A stretch of 64,000 nucleotides of DNA, taken from positions 1-64,000 of the forward strand of contig JAFYKY010000005.1 in NCBI GenBank assembly GCA_017537345.1, written 5' to 3'. The translations under genes and the position numbers were made by a program. The notes beneath the pieces were generated by a model that was given only the letters and a program-made list of their open reading frames with translations, was not told where the DNA came from and searched no databases. The DNA comes from Clostridia bacterium (GTDB taxonomy: Bacteria > Bacillota > Clostridia > Oscillospirales > CAG-382). Positions 15,897 through 24,018 of the stretch are shown one piece after another; the first letter of the stretch is position 1, and each line of letters starts with the position of its first letter.

Positions 15897-16217
15897 ATGA
15901 AAAAAGCGCTTAAAATTACAGAAAACATACTATATACATTTATGGTTTCCTGCTCGGTTGTTTTGCTGATTTATTATTCAATAAATATTGCACATTGGAA
16001 CGGCACTCATAACGGATTAGGCGAATCTTTAGAAATAATATTTGGTTTTCTGACTATGTATTTTCCTACCCGTGCGATATTCGACAAATTTGTTCGAAAA
16101 AACAATCTTTTTGTTATAGCTGCAATTATTTGCTCGTTGATACTTGTGTTGATGATTACATTATCATTCTTATTACGTTGTCCGTATTGCAATTCTTGGT
16201 CATTAGCACCGATGTAA
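15897..16217 (+). CDS. Small membrane protein, unknown function
   Basis: 106 residues with three hydrophobic segments (near 12-32, 45-58, 73-95) and a C-terminal CPYC pair, which might bind metal or undergo redox change. ATG 15897 is preceded by AGGAAAGGGAAAG. It lies 23 bp after the DUF4304-like gene and 43 bp before another membrane protein. No family recognised. Confidence 0.6.
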   Translation: MKKALKITENILYTFMVSCSVVLLIYYSINIAHWNGTHNGLGESLEIIFGFLTMYFPTRAIFDKFVRKNNLFVIAAIICSLILVLMITLSFLLRCPYCNSWSLAPM

Positions 16218-16260
16218 TTAAGTACTTGCATTACATTACCAAGTTTCTTTAGGAGATTTT

Positions 16261-16860
16261 ATGAAATATAAAAGATACGGAAAATTTCGAATATCGGACT
16301 ATTGGGGTGCATTGTTTCCAATTATCGTATTGTGTACATTAGGAATAGTGGGGCTTATTTTTGATATTTCGATTATTTTTTGCTTTTTTTATTTTTTCTT
16401 TTCTTCATTATTATTGCTTTCGATTGTTATCGCTAACATCGAATCTTTTGTTATAGCCGATAACCGAATTATTGCAAAAAAGTTGTTTAGTACGAAAGAA
16501 ATAATAATCCCTGAGGATGCGGTAGTCATCATTTCGTATGCAGATCTTGCTCCTTTTTATTCCATAAGCCCCTACAAAAAGTATTTTTTTAATGGGCGGA
16601 TTTCTGTTTCATTCTTGCAAAATATATCTTTTGAAAATGCATTGAATAAATTACACAAAGGCTTTGGGAAAATGTATTCCAATACTTTGATCGAACATAT
16701 TTTTGAATACGAATTTATATATAGTTTTATATGTGAAGATGATTTTCTCTGTAATATACTAAATAACCATAACTATGTAGTAATTTTACCCGAATCGTTG
16801 TCTTCGCATCTGGCAAAAACTAAAATGCTTAACAATGTTTTTATCGACGCGGAATATTAA
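16261..16860 (+). CDS. Membrane protein with PH-like cytoplasmic domain, hypothetical
   Basis: 199 residues. Two hydrophobic segments (about 17-35 and 38-60) rich in Phe precede a soluble part that starts IESFVIADNRIIAKKLFSTKEIIIPEDAVVI, a pattern seen in bacterial PH-type membrane proteins. The remainder is unrecognised. AGGAGA precedes ATG 16261. Third gene of an AT-rich set; ends at a bidirectional terminator. Confidence 0.6.
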   Translation: MKYKRYGKFRISDYWGALFPIIVLCTLGIVGLIFDISIIFCFFYFFFSSLLLLSIVIANIESFVIADNRIIAKKLFSTKEIIIPEDAVVIISYADLAPFYSISPYKKYFFNGRISVSFLQNISFENALNKLHKGFGKMYSNTLIEHIFEYEFIYSFICEDDFLCNILNNHNYVVILPESLSSHLAKTKMLNNVFIDAEY

Positions 16861-16895
16861 CGTGACTATATGTCCGTAAATCACATCGACAAAAA

Positions 16896-16925
16896 GAGCA
16901 GTTTCTGATACAGAAACTGCTCGTA
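16896..16925. terminator. Bidirectional terminator
   Basis: GAGCAGTTTCTG / CAGAAACTGCTC, perfect 12-bp stem between convergent genes, with A and T tracts on the two sides. Confidence 0.85.
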
Positions 16926-16928
16926 TTT

Positions 16929-17492
16929 TTATTTGTTTTCTTCGATCTTTTTGATAGTATCTTTGTTAATTTCCGCTTTAAGTTCCTTAGTCCATTCCGA
17001 CCAGGCGACGTTTTCTTCGCCGTACGTCAGGTTAAGTGAATATTCAAGGGGAAGCCAGGTTGAAATATCCGATTCATTGTGGGCGATGACCGCTTCCATA
17101 TTATCCAGAGATTTCCAAAGCTTTGCTTCGGGTGTTTCTAGTTTTTCCATTTCGTCAAAGAGCAAAGAAAGCTCTTTTTCCATATTTGAAGGAAGACGCT
17201 TTAAAAGCTTATCGATCGCCTTTTCTTCCGTATCTTCGTGTTCTTCCGTTTTATAAAAGGCGGGTATATCACCCGTGACCGCCTCTCCGAAATCGTGGAT
17301 AAGACACATTTTTATAACCTTGTTAATATCGATATCGGGAAATTCGTCTTTGCACAGCATCGCCATAAGCGCAATTCTCCAGGAATGGTCCGCAACGCTT
17401 TCACGGCGGTCAGTTTCGGTGTAGCAATGTCTGTACGTAGTCTTAAGCTTTCCGATATAGGTTGTAAAATCAATAAGCTCTCTGGGTGTCAT
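16929..17492 (-). CDS. HD domain hydrolase (YfbR-like nucleotidase)
   Basis: 187 residues. The metal site is complete: RRESVADHSW (His36) with an earlier RH at residue 21-22, LIHDFGEAVTGDIP (His66-Asp67) and the late SLDNMEAVIAH with Asp. This matches HD_3/YfbR-like 5'-deoxynucleotidases, which remove phosphate from dNMPs; that activity is inferred from family. The gene stands alone, with a promoter of the form GTGACA, 17 bp, TATAAT upstream and the shared terminator at 16896. Confidence 0.85.
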   Translation of the reverse strand: MTPRELIDFTTYIGKLKTTYRHCYTETDRRESVADHSWRIALMAMLCKDEFPDIDINKVIKMCLIHDFGEAVTGDIPAFYKTEEHEDTEEKAIDKLLKRLPSNMEKELSLLFDEMEKLETPEAKLWKSLDNMEAVIAHNESDISTWLPLEYSLNLTYGEENVAWSEWTKELKAEINKDTIKKIEENK

Positions 17493-17596
17493 AATAGCTC
17501 CTCAAAAGGCAGACTTTAATATTATATTTTTATTATATCATATTTTTTCTTTTTTGTCACGGCAAATGTTTATTTGTTGAAGTATTTTTGATTGTG

Positions 17597-17625
17597 TTGA
17601 CAATCAGACACGGATATGATATAAT
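17597..17625 (+). promoter_or_regulatory. sigma-A promoter
   Basis: TTGACA (17597-17602), 17 bp, TATAAT (17620-17625). Confidence 0.85.
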
Positions 17626-17651
17626 AATAAAAAATAAGTGAGGTAACAGCT

Positions 17652-19100
17652 ATGAAAAAAATTCTTTCCGTTTTTTTGACCGTATGTCTGGTTTTTGCAT
17701 GTTGCGTGCTTTTTGCATCCTGCAGCTCGGTAACAGAAAAAGACGTTTTAGCCGATCCTTATTCGGTTATTAACGAAGCTGCGGATAATACGTTATCTGC
17801 GTTTTTCACCGATGAAGCCGGAATAAGCAAGGCTATTATCGGTATGTTACCCAAAGGCGCGCTTTCCGTTTCTTTTGAGAGTGATAATGTGGAGGGACTG
17901 CCGTTAAGTATCAACGAGAAGATATATTACGATATTACCCAAAAATCTTACGTTTTCGATACTGCTTTTTCCTATGACGAAACAGATCTTTCCTTCCGTG
18001 TTTTTACGGATGAAGATAATTTCGCCTTCAACGGTAAAGATATTCTCGGAAGCGACAAAACGATACTTTTTAATTTCGATACGTTTATTGAAAGATTCGC
18101 AGACTGCGATTTTGTAGATTTGTTCGGACTCGATAAAACGGATGTGGATGAAATTCTTGACAGTGTAAAGACCGCCAAAGAAAGCGTTGACATTGAAGAA
18201 GACGATGCTTTGGAGCTTAACAAAGCGATATACGCCACTCTGCTTGACAGCGTTACATCCGAAAAGACTGTAAACGGCAACGAAAAGACGGTTAATTGTA
18301 TCGTTGCGGAGTTCAAGATCGATAATGAAAAGATCGATAAGATTTTCGAAGAGATCGAGGAATACTCCGAAAACGATGAAAGCGGCGATGAAGCCGAGGA
18401 AAACGGCATTGCCGACATTTGGGCTGACGCAAATAACGATATCGTTGATGCTTGGAACGATATAAAAGAAGATGCCGATATTCAGTTTTCCGTAAAGGTA
18501 TACTTAAATAAGCGAACCAATGAATTTGTTAAGATAGTTCTGGATGGAACCGTAACCGAAGAGGACGTAGAGGAAACCCCTGCGGTTATGAGCGGTGAAG
18601 CGCTGTTCGGAGAAACCGAGATCACCTTTGATTTCACGTTGCAGACCGATGAAGAACCCTTATACGTTTATTCAAAGCTGGCGAAGGAAGTTACGTCCGA
18701 AGTATGTAAATACTCCTTTGATGTGGACGCGAACTTTGAGGGACAGGATCTTGACGCAGTCTATGTTCTTTGTGATTACAATAAAACCAGCGGTGATATA
18801 ACCTTGTCCGCAGAAGTGTATGAAGACGAAGAAACCACCAACACCGCCGTGCTGGAAGGCAATCTTTCGGTTTCTGGTGAAAAGATATCCTTGATTTTCG
18901 ATACTTTGAAGATCAACGATGATGAAAATAAATTCAAGTTTGAGCTGTCCGTATCGGCGCTGGATTCAATTCCCGCAATTCCCGAAGACGCCGTGGATTT
19001 TGTTGATATAACCGCTTCCGGATGGACGGATATATTAAACGAACTTCAAAACAGCAAGTTCGGTAAGCTGCTGTTCGGAGATCCGGAATCAGAGTTTTAA
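17652..19100 (+). CDS. Secreted lipoprotein, unknown function
   Basis: 482 residues with a lipoprotein signal and lipobox FASC (Cys24). The mature protein is strongly acidic with long beta-type stretches and an acidic linker near residues 235-255 (EEIEEYSENDESGDEAEENG). It is reminiscent of LolA/LppX-like clostridial lipoproteins and of the two lipoproteins at 31150 and 32640, but I see no diagnostic motif. Single-gene unit with its own promoter and terminator. Confidence 0.75.
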   Translation: MKKILSVFLTVCLVFACCVLFASCSSVTEKDVLADPYSVINEAADNTLSAFFTDEAGISKAIIGMLPKGALSVSFESDNVEGLPLSINEKIYYDITQKSYVFDTAFSYDETDLSFRVFTDEDNFAFNGKDILGSDKTILFNFDTFIERFADCDFVDLFGLDKTDVDEILDSVKTAKESVDIEEDDALELNKAIYATLLDSVTSEKTVNGNEKTVNCIVAEFKIDNEKIDKIFEEIEEYSENDESGDEAEENGIADIWADANNDIVDAWNDIKEDADIQFSVKVYLNKRTNEFVKIVLDGTVTEEDVEETPAVMSGEALFGETEITFDFTLQTDEEPLYVYSKLAKEVTSEVCKYSFDVDANFEGQDLDAVYVLCDYNKTSGDITLSAEVYEDEETTNTAVLEGNLSVSGEKISLIFDTLKINDDENKFKFELSVSALDSIPAIPEDAVDFVDITASGWTDILNELQNSKFGKLLFGDPESEF

Positions 19101-19115
19101 ACCAATATAGTTCAA

Positions 19116-19141
19116 AAGCCCGTTTCGCAACGGGCTTTTTC
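19116..19141 (+). terminator. Intrinsic terminator
   Basis: AAGCCCGTT / AACGGGCTT stem with a TTCGC-type loop and a T run. Confidence 0.88.
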
Positions 19142-19211
19142 TTTTGCTTTTTACTTGACTTTTTCTTTTATTTATATTATACTATGTGCCGTTCCATTAA
19201 AATATATACTA

Positions 19212-19288
19212 CGGGGTGTGGCTCAGTTTGGTAGAGCGCTTGGTTCGGGACCAAGAGGCCGGAGGTTCAAATCCTCTCACTCCGACCA
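19212..19288 (+). tRNA. tRNA-Pro (CGG anticodon), CCA encoded
   Basis: 77 nt. Acceptor CGGGGTG / CACTCCG, D-arm with GGCTCAGTTTGGTAGAGC, anticodon stem CTTGG / CCAAG around the loop TTCGGGA (anticodon CGG), T-arm GGAGG-TTCAAAT-CCTCT, discriminator A and encoded CCA (19286-19288). Decodes CCG proline codons. A terminator follows directly. Confidence 0.96.
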
Positions 19289-19289
19289 C

Positions 19290-19336
19290 ATCGGGTGTTC
19301 ATAACGAACTTTAGTTGTGAGCACTCGATTTTTTTG
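19290..19336 (+). terminator. Terminator after tRNA-Pro
   Basis: ATCGGGTGTTCA ... TGAGCACTCGAT stem followed by seven Ts. Confidence 0.8.
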
Positions 19337-19388
19337 TTTCTCTTACTTAACACCGTTACACAATTGATATCCTGCTTCGGCGTTGTTT

Positions 19389-20240
19389 TTATTTTGAAAA
19401 TATCAATTCGATTTTTTCCTTAACTATTCTTTCGTTGCAGTACACAAAATTAAACTCGCCGCTGATCTGCATATCGGCAACCGTAAACGTTGCAAGATCG
19501 TCACGGCATCTGGATATGGGTTCATAAGCAAAGGTAATGGCGCCGTTGTTAGCCACGAGGTCGCAAATTACCGAAAAGTTGCTTACAGATGTGCAACGCC
19601 TGAAGTTATCAAGAGAAAAACCGCGGTCGGTAATAGCGTTATGCAGTAACGTTCTGGTTCCCGAGAACGGCTCTCTTACCACGATATCCTCTGCAAAAAC
19701 TTCTTCGAGTGTGACTGTTTTGTTCGCAAAAGGGTGCTTTTTTGCACAGACACCCACAAACGCTTCTTTTTTAAAAAGGTGATATCCGTATTTGGATTTG
19801 TCAAACACACCCTCAATCACCGCAAAATCGATTTCTGCCTTTTCAAGCATACGCAACAGATTTTCCGTGTTGTCAATTATCAAGTCAAGATTGTGCTTCG
19901 GATCTTGCAGAAAAGAACGGATCTGCGGTACGATAACGAATTCGCCGATCGTTTTTGTCGCGCCAACGGTCATACAAACGGTATCCGAGGGAACGAACTT
20001 TTCACGGATATCCGCTTCCTCTGCATTGATACTGTCAAAATAACGCTTCAATCTTTCGGCGTTCTTTGTTCGTGAAAGCGTGCGCCCGTCGTACTCAAAG
20101 AGCTTTACACCGTAGTAATTTTCCAGAGAGTGAATATGCTGTGTGACACCCGGCTGTGTCATATTAAGCTTTTCGGCGGTTCTGCGGTAATTCATCTCAT
20201 CGTATAAAGCAAGAAAGGTAAGTACTCTGTAATCCAGCAT
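19389..20240 (-). CDS. LysR family transcriptional regulator
   Basis: 283 residues. The N-terminal winged HTH is typical: FLALYDEMNYRRTAEKLNMTQ then GVTQHIHSLENYYGVKLFE (residues 8-50), followed by a type-2 periplasmic-binding-like effector domain. It is divergent from the YeiH-type exporter gene and very likely controls it and itself; the perfect 34-bp inverted repeat at 20258-20291 between them is a good operator. LysR-YeiH pairs are common (YeiE/CysL-like) and respond to sulfur or nitrogen compounds in studied cases; the ligand here is unknown. Confidence 0.92.
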   Translation of the reverse strand: MLDYRVLTFLALYDEMNYRRTAEKLNMTQPGVTQHIHSLENYYGVKLFEYDGRTLSRTKNAERLKRYFDSINAEEADIREKFVPSDTVCMTVGATKTIGEFVIVPQIRSFLQDPKHNLDLIIDNTENLLRMLEKAEIDFAVIEGVFDKSKYGYHLFKKEAFVGVCAKKHPFANKTVTLEEVFAEDIVVREPFSGTRTLLHNAITDRGFSLDNFRRCTSVSNFSVICDLVANNGAITFAYEPISRCRDDLATFTVADMQISGEFNFVYCNERIVKEKIELIFSK

Positions 20241-20257
20241 AACAAGCTCCCATTAAT

Positions 20258-20291
20258 TCAAATTATCGGTTGATAATAAACGATAATTTGA
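20258..20291. promoter_or_regulatory. Perfect inverted repeat, probable LysR operator
   Basis: TCAAATTATCG (20258-20268) and CGATAATTTGA (20281-20291) are exact reverse complements separated by 12 bp. The site lies 18 bp from the LysR start codon and 56 bp from the exporter start, in the divergent promoter region. The arms contain the T-N11-A style symmetry expected for LysR proteins. Confidence 0.75.
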
Positions 20292-20346
20292 TTTTATCAC
20301 AAAAGAGTAGTATTATCAAGAGGATAAAGAAAATAGGAGATTATTT

Positions 20347-21375
20347 ATGAAAGTGTTGAAAGTATTTCCCGGATTAATATTATCCGTATGTGTGGCGCTT
20401 CTTGCGTGCTGGCTTGAAAGCTTGCTGCCCATACATCTTATCGGCGCCGCCGTTATCGCTATGTTTATCGGTATGGTCCTTAATTACTTTCTGAAGGGAA
20501 CCAAGGTCTTCGCGTCGGGATTAAAATTCACATCCAAGAAGATTTTAAAATTTGCCATTATTCTTCTCGGCTTATCTCTCAACATCACCACCATATTGAA
20601 CGTTGGTAAAATGTCCCTTACCGTAATGATTTTTACACTGCTTACTTGCTTCGGAGGCGGTTATTTTATCGGCAAGGCGTTGGGACTCAACTGGAAGCTC
20701 TCCAACCTTATCTCTGCCGGTACCGGTATCTGCGGCGGTTCTGCGATTGCCGCCATCGCTCCTACCATTGATGCGGACGATAACGACGTGGCTTACGCTA
20801 TGTCTGCCACATTCCTCTTCGATATGGCGATGATAGTTTTGTTTCCCATTATGGGGCGGGCATTGGGAATGACCGACGAAGCCTTTGGTATTTGGGCCGG
20901 AACGGCGGTGAACGATACCTCATCCGTTGTTGCCACCGGATATGCCTTCTCGGAAGGCGCAGGGGATTTTGCCACAATGGTAAAGCTCACAAGAACTCTT
21001 GCTATCATTCCTACCGTTATCACTTTTGCTTTTGTACAGCTCCGTATTAAGCGTAAAGAGGCAATTGCAAACAGTCAAAGCGGAAGCGAACTAAAAGCCA
21101 ATTTCAGCATTACAAAGATATTCCCTTGGTTTATTCTCGGCTTTCTTGCTATGTCAATTGTGGCAAGTATTTTCCCGATTCCCGCTGCCGTTGTATCCGG
21201 CACAAAGAGTGTAAGTAAATTCCTTATGGTCTGCGCTTTGGCAGCCATCGGTATCAATACGTCATTCTCAAGCATGAAAAAGGCGGGTATCCGACCGATG
21301 ATACACGGATTTATCATTTCGGCGCTCGTTGTTATCGTAGCTCTGGTAGTAGAAATTGCAATGGGAATTGTATAA
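20347..21375 (+). CDS. YeiH-type putative sulfate exporter family membrane protein
   Basis: 342 residues, about ten membrane spans. Family blocks (UPF0324, Cons_hypoth698) include HLIGAAVIAMFIGM near the N-terminus, LKFAIILLGLSL, the glycine-rich SAGTGICGGSAIAAIAPTI and GTAVNDTSSVVATGY. Members have been linked to export of sulfur compounds or to nucleoside sensitivity; transport substrate is unproven. AGGAGA precedes ATG 20347. Its divergent LysR neighbour is the likely regulator. Confidence 0.9.
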   Translation: MKVLKVFPGLILSVCVALLACWLESLLPIHLIGAAVIAMFIGMVLNYFLKGTKVFASGLKFTSKKILKFAIILLGLSLNITTILNVGKMSLTVMIFTLLTCFGGGYFIGKALGLNWKLSNLISAGTGICGGSAIAAIAPTIDADDNDVAYAMSATFLFDMAMIVLFPIMGRALGMTDEAFGIWAGTAVNDTSSVVATGYAFSEGAGDFATMVKLTRTLAIIPTVITFAFVQLRIKRKEAIANSQSGSELKANFSITKIFPWFILGFLAMSIVASIFPIPAAVVSGTKSVSKFLMVCALAAIGINTSFSSMKKAGIRPMIHGFIISALVVIVALVVEIAMGIV

Positions 21376-21436
21376 TAACAGATAACCCGCCATATAAAAC
21401 CCGTTTCATAGCTTTAAAATTTTTTCATAAAACACC

Positions 21437-21459
21437 GAACCTTTTTCGGAAATTGCGAC
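21437..21459 (+). promoter_or_regulatory. Possible ECF-type promoter of second sigma gene
   Basis: GAACCTTTT (21437-21445) then CGAC (21456-21459); spacer 14 bp, two less than at 8557, so weaker as a candidate. Confidence 0.35.
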
Positions 21460-21494
21460 CTTGTAAACGAAAGCTTTCAAAAGAGGAACCGAAA

Positions 21495-23177
21495 ATGACA
21501 AAAGAACGTCTTGAAGAGCAAATTGAATTTTTGCTGTCGGCTGCTTTAAAAAAGTGCGGCAATATGCAGGACGCGGAGGATCTTACCCAGGAAACCTTGC
21601 TGTGCGCTTTGTCTTATGAGGCAAAGGGCGGAGTTATTAACGATCTCCGCGGCTGGCTCCTTACCGTTTTAAGCAACAAATGGAACAATATGCTTCGTAA
21701 AAAATACCGTCAGCCCCTTGTGGCGATAGGCGAAGGGTTTGATATTGTTGACGAAAGCGTTTGTTTTTCCGAAGAAGAGGAATACGATAAAGCCGAAAAC
21801 GTGCGAAAAACCGTGGCGTATATGGCAAAAACTTACCGCGAGGTGATTGTGCGCCATTATATGAACGGAGAAAGCGTGGCTGAAATTTCCAAATCTATGG
21901 GAATCCCCGAAGGGACCGTTAAAAGCAGACTGCACAGCGGAAGAAACCGTATGAAAGAGGAAATGAAATTTATGGAAAATTATTCTAACCAAAGCTATAG
22001 TCCAGTTTCGCTGCAGATAAACAACAGCGGCAACAACGGCATAAACAATGAACCTGGCTCCCTTGTCAGAAACGATCTGCTGGCGCAGAATGTACTTTGG
22101 GCGGCATACGAAAAGCCGGTTACCGCTCAGGACATTGCAAAAAGTATAGGCGTGCCCACCGCATATGTTGAGCCTGTAATCGAAAGGCTCACGGAAGGGG
22201 AGTTGATGGTCAGAATCGGCAATAAATACTATACAGATTTTATTATTTGTACTGTCGAAGACAAAGAAAAGCATATTCCCGCGCAAAAAGAATTTATAAA
22301 AGATAATTTTTCGCTTATTTGGAAGTATATAGGAAACGGGCTTGACAAGCTGAAACAGCAGGATCTTTACAAAAAGCTTAATTCCGACCAAAAGAATTCA
22401 CTTGAAATGTATTTTACTTTCAACTGTCTTGATTACGGCATATACCGTATCGTAAGCAACATTCTGGGCGCGGAGCAGAAGTTTCCTTACAGAAAAGACG
22501 GCGGACGTTGGATAGCCTTTGCCACTGTAAATTTTGCGGAATTCAACCCTATGGAGCATCTTGACCTTATGATGCACTCCTACAGCGGCGAACGGCACAC
22601 ATATTTTGAAAAGTTTACAAACCGTATGGTATGTCAGCACGTATACTCCGCCGACGGATTTCCCAATTACTCTTATTATGCTTCACCCGATTATAATTTT
22701 ATCAAAGCGGGCGAAGACGTTGACGAGATTATTACAAAGCTGTTGTTTATTCTTCATATGGGTATTCCTGCGGAACACGTAGGCTTTAACGAAGAATACT
22801 TAAAGATGATCCCTCATCTTACGAAATGCAAAATATTGCGGGAAGAAAACGGGCAGATATTCGTTAATATACCCGTTATCAATGAAAAGGAATTCGGTAT
22901 TCTTTTAGAACTTCTTGAGGAAGCAAAACGCGGTATGGAAGCGGACGAAGAGCTTAAAAACCTTTTTGCCGAGTTTTTAAGCGGAAAAGAAACGCTTTGT
23001 CCTTCCCATATAGAAAGCATACCCGTTTTCAAGCGGTATCAGTGTCCCGTAAACGCTATGTTGTTTTCCTGCGTGAGAGAGGCAATAAATAGAAACGAAC
23101 TGTACGACGGCAATTATGATGATGACAACGAAAAAGTAAACCAGCATCCTTGTCCGATGATACTGGTAATCGAATAA
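21495..23177 (+). CDS. ECF-like sigma factor with long C-terminal extension
   Basis: 560 residues. Region 2 (ALKKCGNMQDAEDLTQETLL, WLLTVLSNKWNNMLRKK) and region 4 (KTYREVIVRHYMNGESV, EISKSMGIPEGTVKSRLHSG) occupy residues 1-155. A short Asn/Ser linker follows. Then LLAQNVLWAAYEKPVTAQDIAK with YVEPVIERLTEGELMVRI (about 195-245) looks like a second, winged helix-turn-helix domain, and some 300 further residues are unrecognised. ATG 21495 follows AAGAGGAACC. This is far longer than classical ECF sigmas (about 180 aa) and no separate anti-sigma gene is adjacent, so regulation is probably built in. Confidence 0.82.
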   Translation: MTKERLEEQIEFLLSAALKKCGNMQDAEDLTQETLLCALSYEAKGGVINDLRGWLLTVLSNKWNNMLRKKYRQPLVAIGEGFDIVDESVCFSEEEEYDKAENVRKTVAYMAKTYREVIVRHYMNGESVAEISKSMGIPEGTVKSRLHSGRNRMKEEMKFMENYSNQSYSPVSLQINNSGNNGINNEPGSLVRNDLLAQNVLWAAYEKPVTAQDIAKSIGVPTAYVEPVIERLTEGELMVRIGNKYYTDFIICTVEDKEKHIPAQKEFIKDNFSLIWKYIGNGLDKLKQQDLYKKLNSDQKNSLEMYFTFNCLDYGIYRIVSNILGAEQKFPYRKDGGRWIAFATVNFAEFNPMEHLDLMMHSYSGERHTYFEKFTNRMVCQHVYSADGFPNYSYYASPDYNFIKAGEDVDEIITKLLFILHMGIPAEHVGFNEEYLKMIPHLTKCKILREENGQIFVNIPVINEKEFGILLELLEEAKRGMEADEELKNLFAEFLSGKETLCPSHIESIPVFKRYQCPVNAMLFSCVREAINRNELYDGNYDDDNEKVNQHPCPMILVIE

Positions 23178-23183
23178 TTAGAC

Positions 23184-23215
23184 AAAAATCCTCCGATATT
23201 TTCGGAGGATTTTTT
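23184..23215. terminator. Bidirectional terminator
   Basis: AAAAATCCTCCGA / TCGGAGGATTTTT between the convergent sigma and ruvX genes. Confidence 0.9.
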
Positions 23216-23220
23216 AAAAG

Positions 23221-23634
23221 CTATTTCTTTTTGCTGTCCAGCCAGCTTTGCAGAATTATCTGTGCGGAAAGGGTATCGATCACGTTTCTGCGCTTTTTGC
23301 CGTTGAATTCTGTGGCGTTAAGATATCTGTATGCTTCCATTGTGGAAAGACGTTCATCCATAAACTCGTATTCAAGTCCCGTCGCTTCCTTAAGCATATC
23401 CGCAAAACGCTGTGTTCTTTCGGCGCGGTAGGAAAGGGAACCGTCCATATTTTTGGGAAGTCCGATAACAAGCTTTTCCGCCCCCAATTCAACGGACTTT
23501 TCGCTTACTTTTATAACCGCGTCGTTAATACCGCTTACTTTTATAGTTCCTTGCGCGGTGGCGAGATTTTCACCGTAATCTGAGGTTGCGATACCTACGC
23601 GGGCATCACCGAAATCAATTCCAAGTACTTTCAT
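23221..23634 (-). CDS. ruvX: Holliday junction resolvase / pre-16S rRNA nuclease
   Basis: 137 residues, the family length. RNase H-like fold with KVLGIDFGDARVGIA at the start (catalytic Asp7), LVIGLPKNMDGS and FMDERLSTMEA in the middle, and IDTLSAQIILQSWLD (Asp) at the end. YqgF/RuvX acts in 16S rRNA 5'-end maturation and/or Holliday junction resolution. Usually next to alaS in Firmicutes; here it stands alone. Confidence 0.93.
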   Translation of the reverse strand: MKVLGIDFGDARVGIATSDYGENLATAQGTIKVSGINDAVIKVSEKSVELGAEKLVIGLPKNMDGSLSYRAERTQRFADMLKEATGLEYEFMDERLSTMEAYRYLNATEFNGKKRRNVIDTLSAQIILQSWLDSKKK

Positions 23635-23732
23635 TTTTTAAAACCTTTTTCCAAATTTTTCTCTTTGCAATTCAGTCATAATTTCTTCATATTCGGCAAT
23701 AATACTATTGCCCCCGAAAAGGAGCGAAAATA

Positions 23733-23972
23733 ATGAATGATAAAAAGCAATCAAAACAAAACGGCAGAGAGCGATATCTTTACGGTGAAAACCGCTTCAG
23801 ATACCCTTTAATGCCGGAGATAGAAGTCCCCAACGTATTATATCCCATCGGTCATCCGGACCCGCTGATAGGAATGGATATGCTTTCAAGCGATACCGAC
23901 CCTAACGGAAGCTACACCGGTACACCGATAGAAAAAAGTGAACGACCGGTTCAGGACGCAGACGATCTTTAG
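23733..23972 (+). CDS. Hypothetical protein, 79 aa
   Basis: Hydrophilic, proline- and aspartate-rich protein without a predicted fold (YGENRFRYPLMPEIEVPNVLYPIGHPDPLIGMD). AAAGGAGCG precedes ATG 23733. No homologue recognised; the sequence pattern is reminiscent of small spore or coat-associated proteins but that is only an impression. Confidence 0.55.
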   Translation: MNDKKQSKQNGRERYLYGENRFRYPLMPEIEVPNVLYPIGHPDPLIGMDMLSSDTDPNGSYTGTPIEKSERPVQDADDL

Positions 23973-24018
23973 GCTTCGTCCTCACCGTTTCAAACGGCTG
24001 TCTTATGGCAGCCGCTAC

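Noticed and set aside
19200-20345. tRNA-Pro as an integration site for a mobile element
   Set aside because: No integrase gene or duplicated tRNA 3' end was found nearby; the flanking genes are ordinary.
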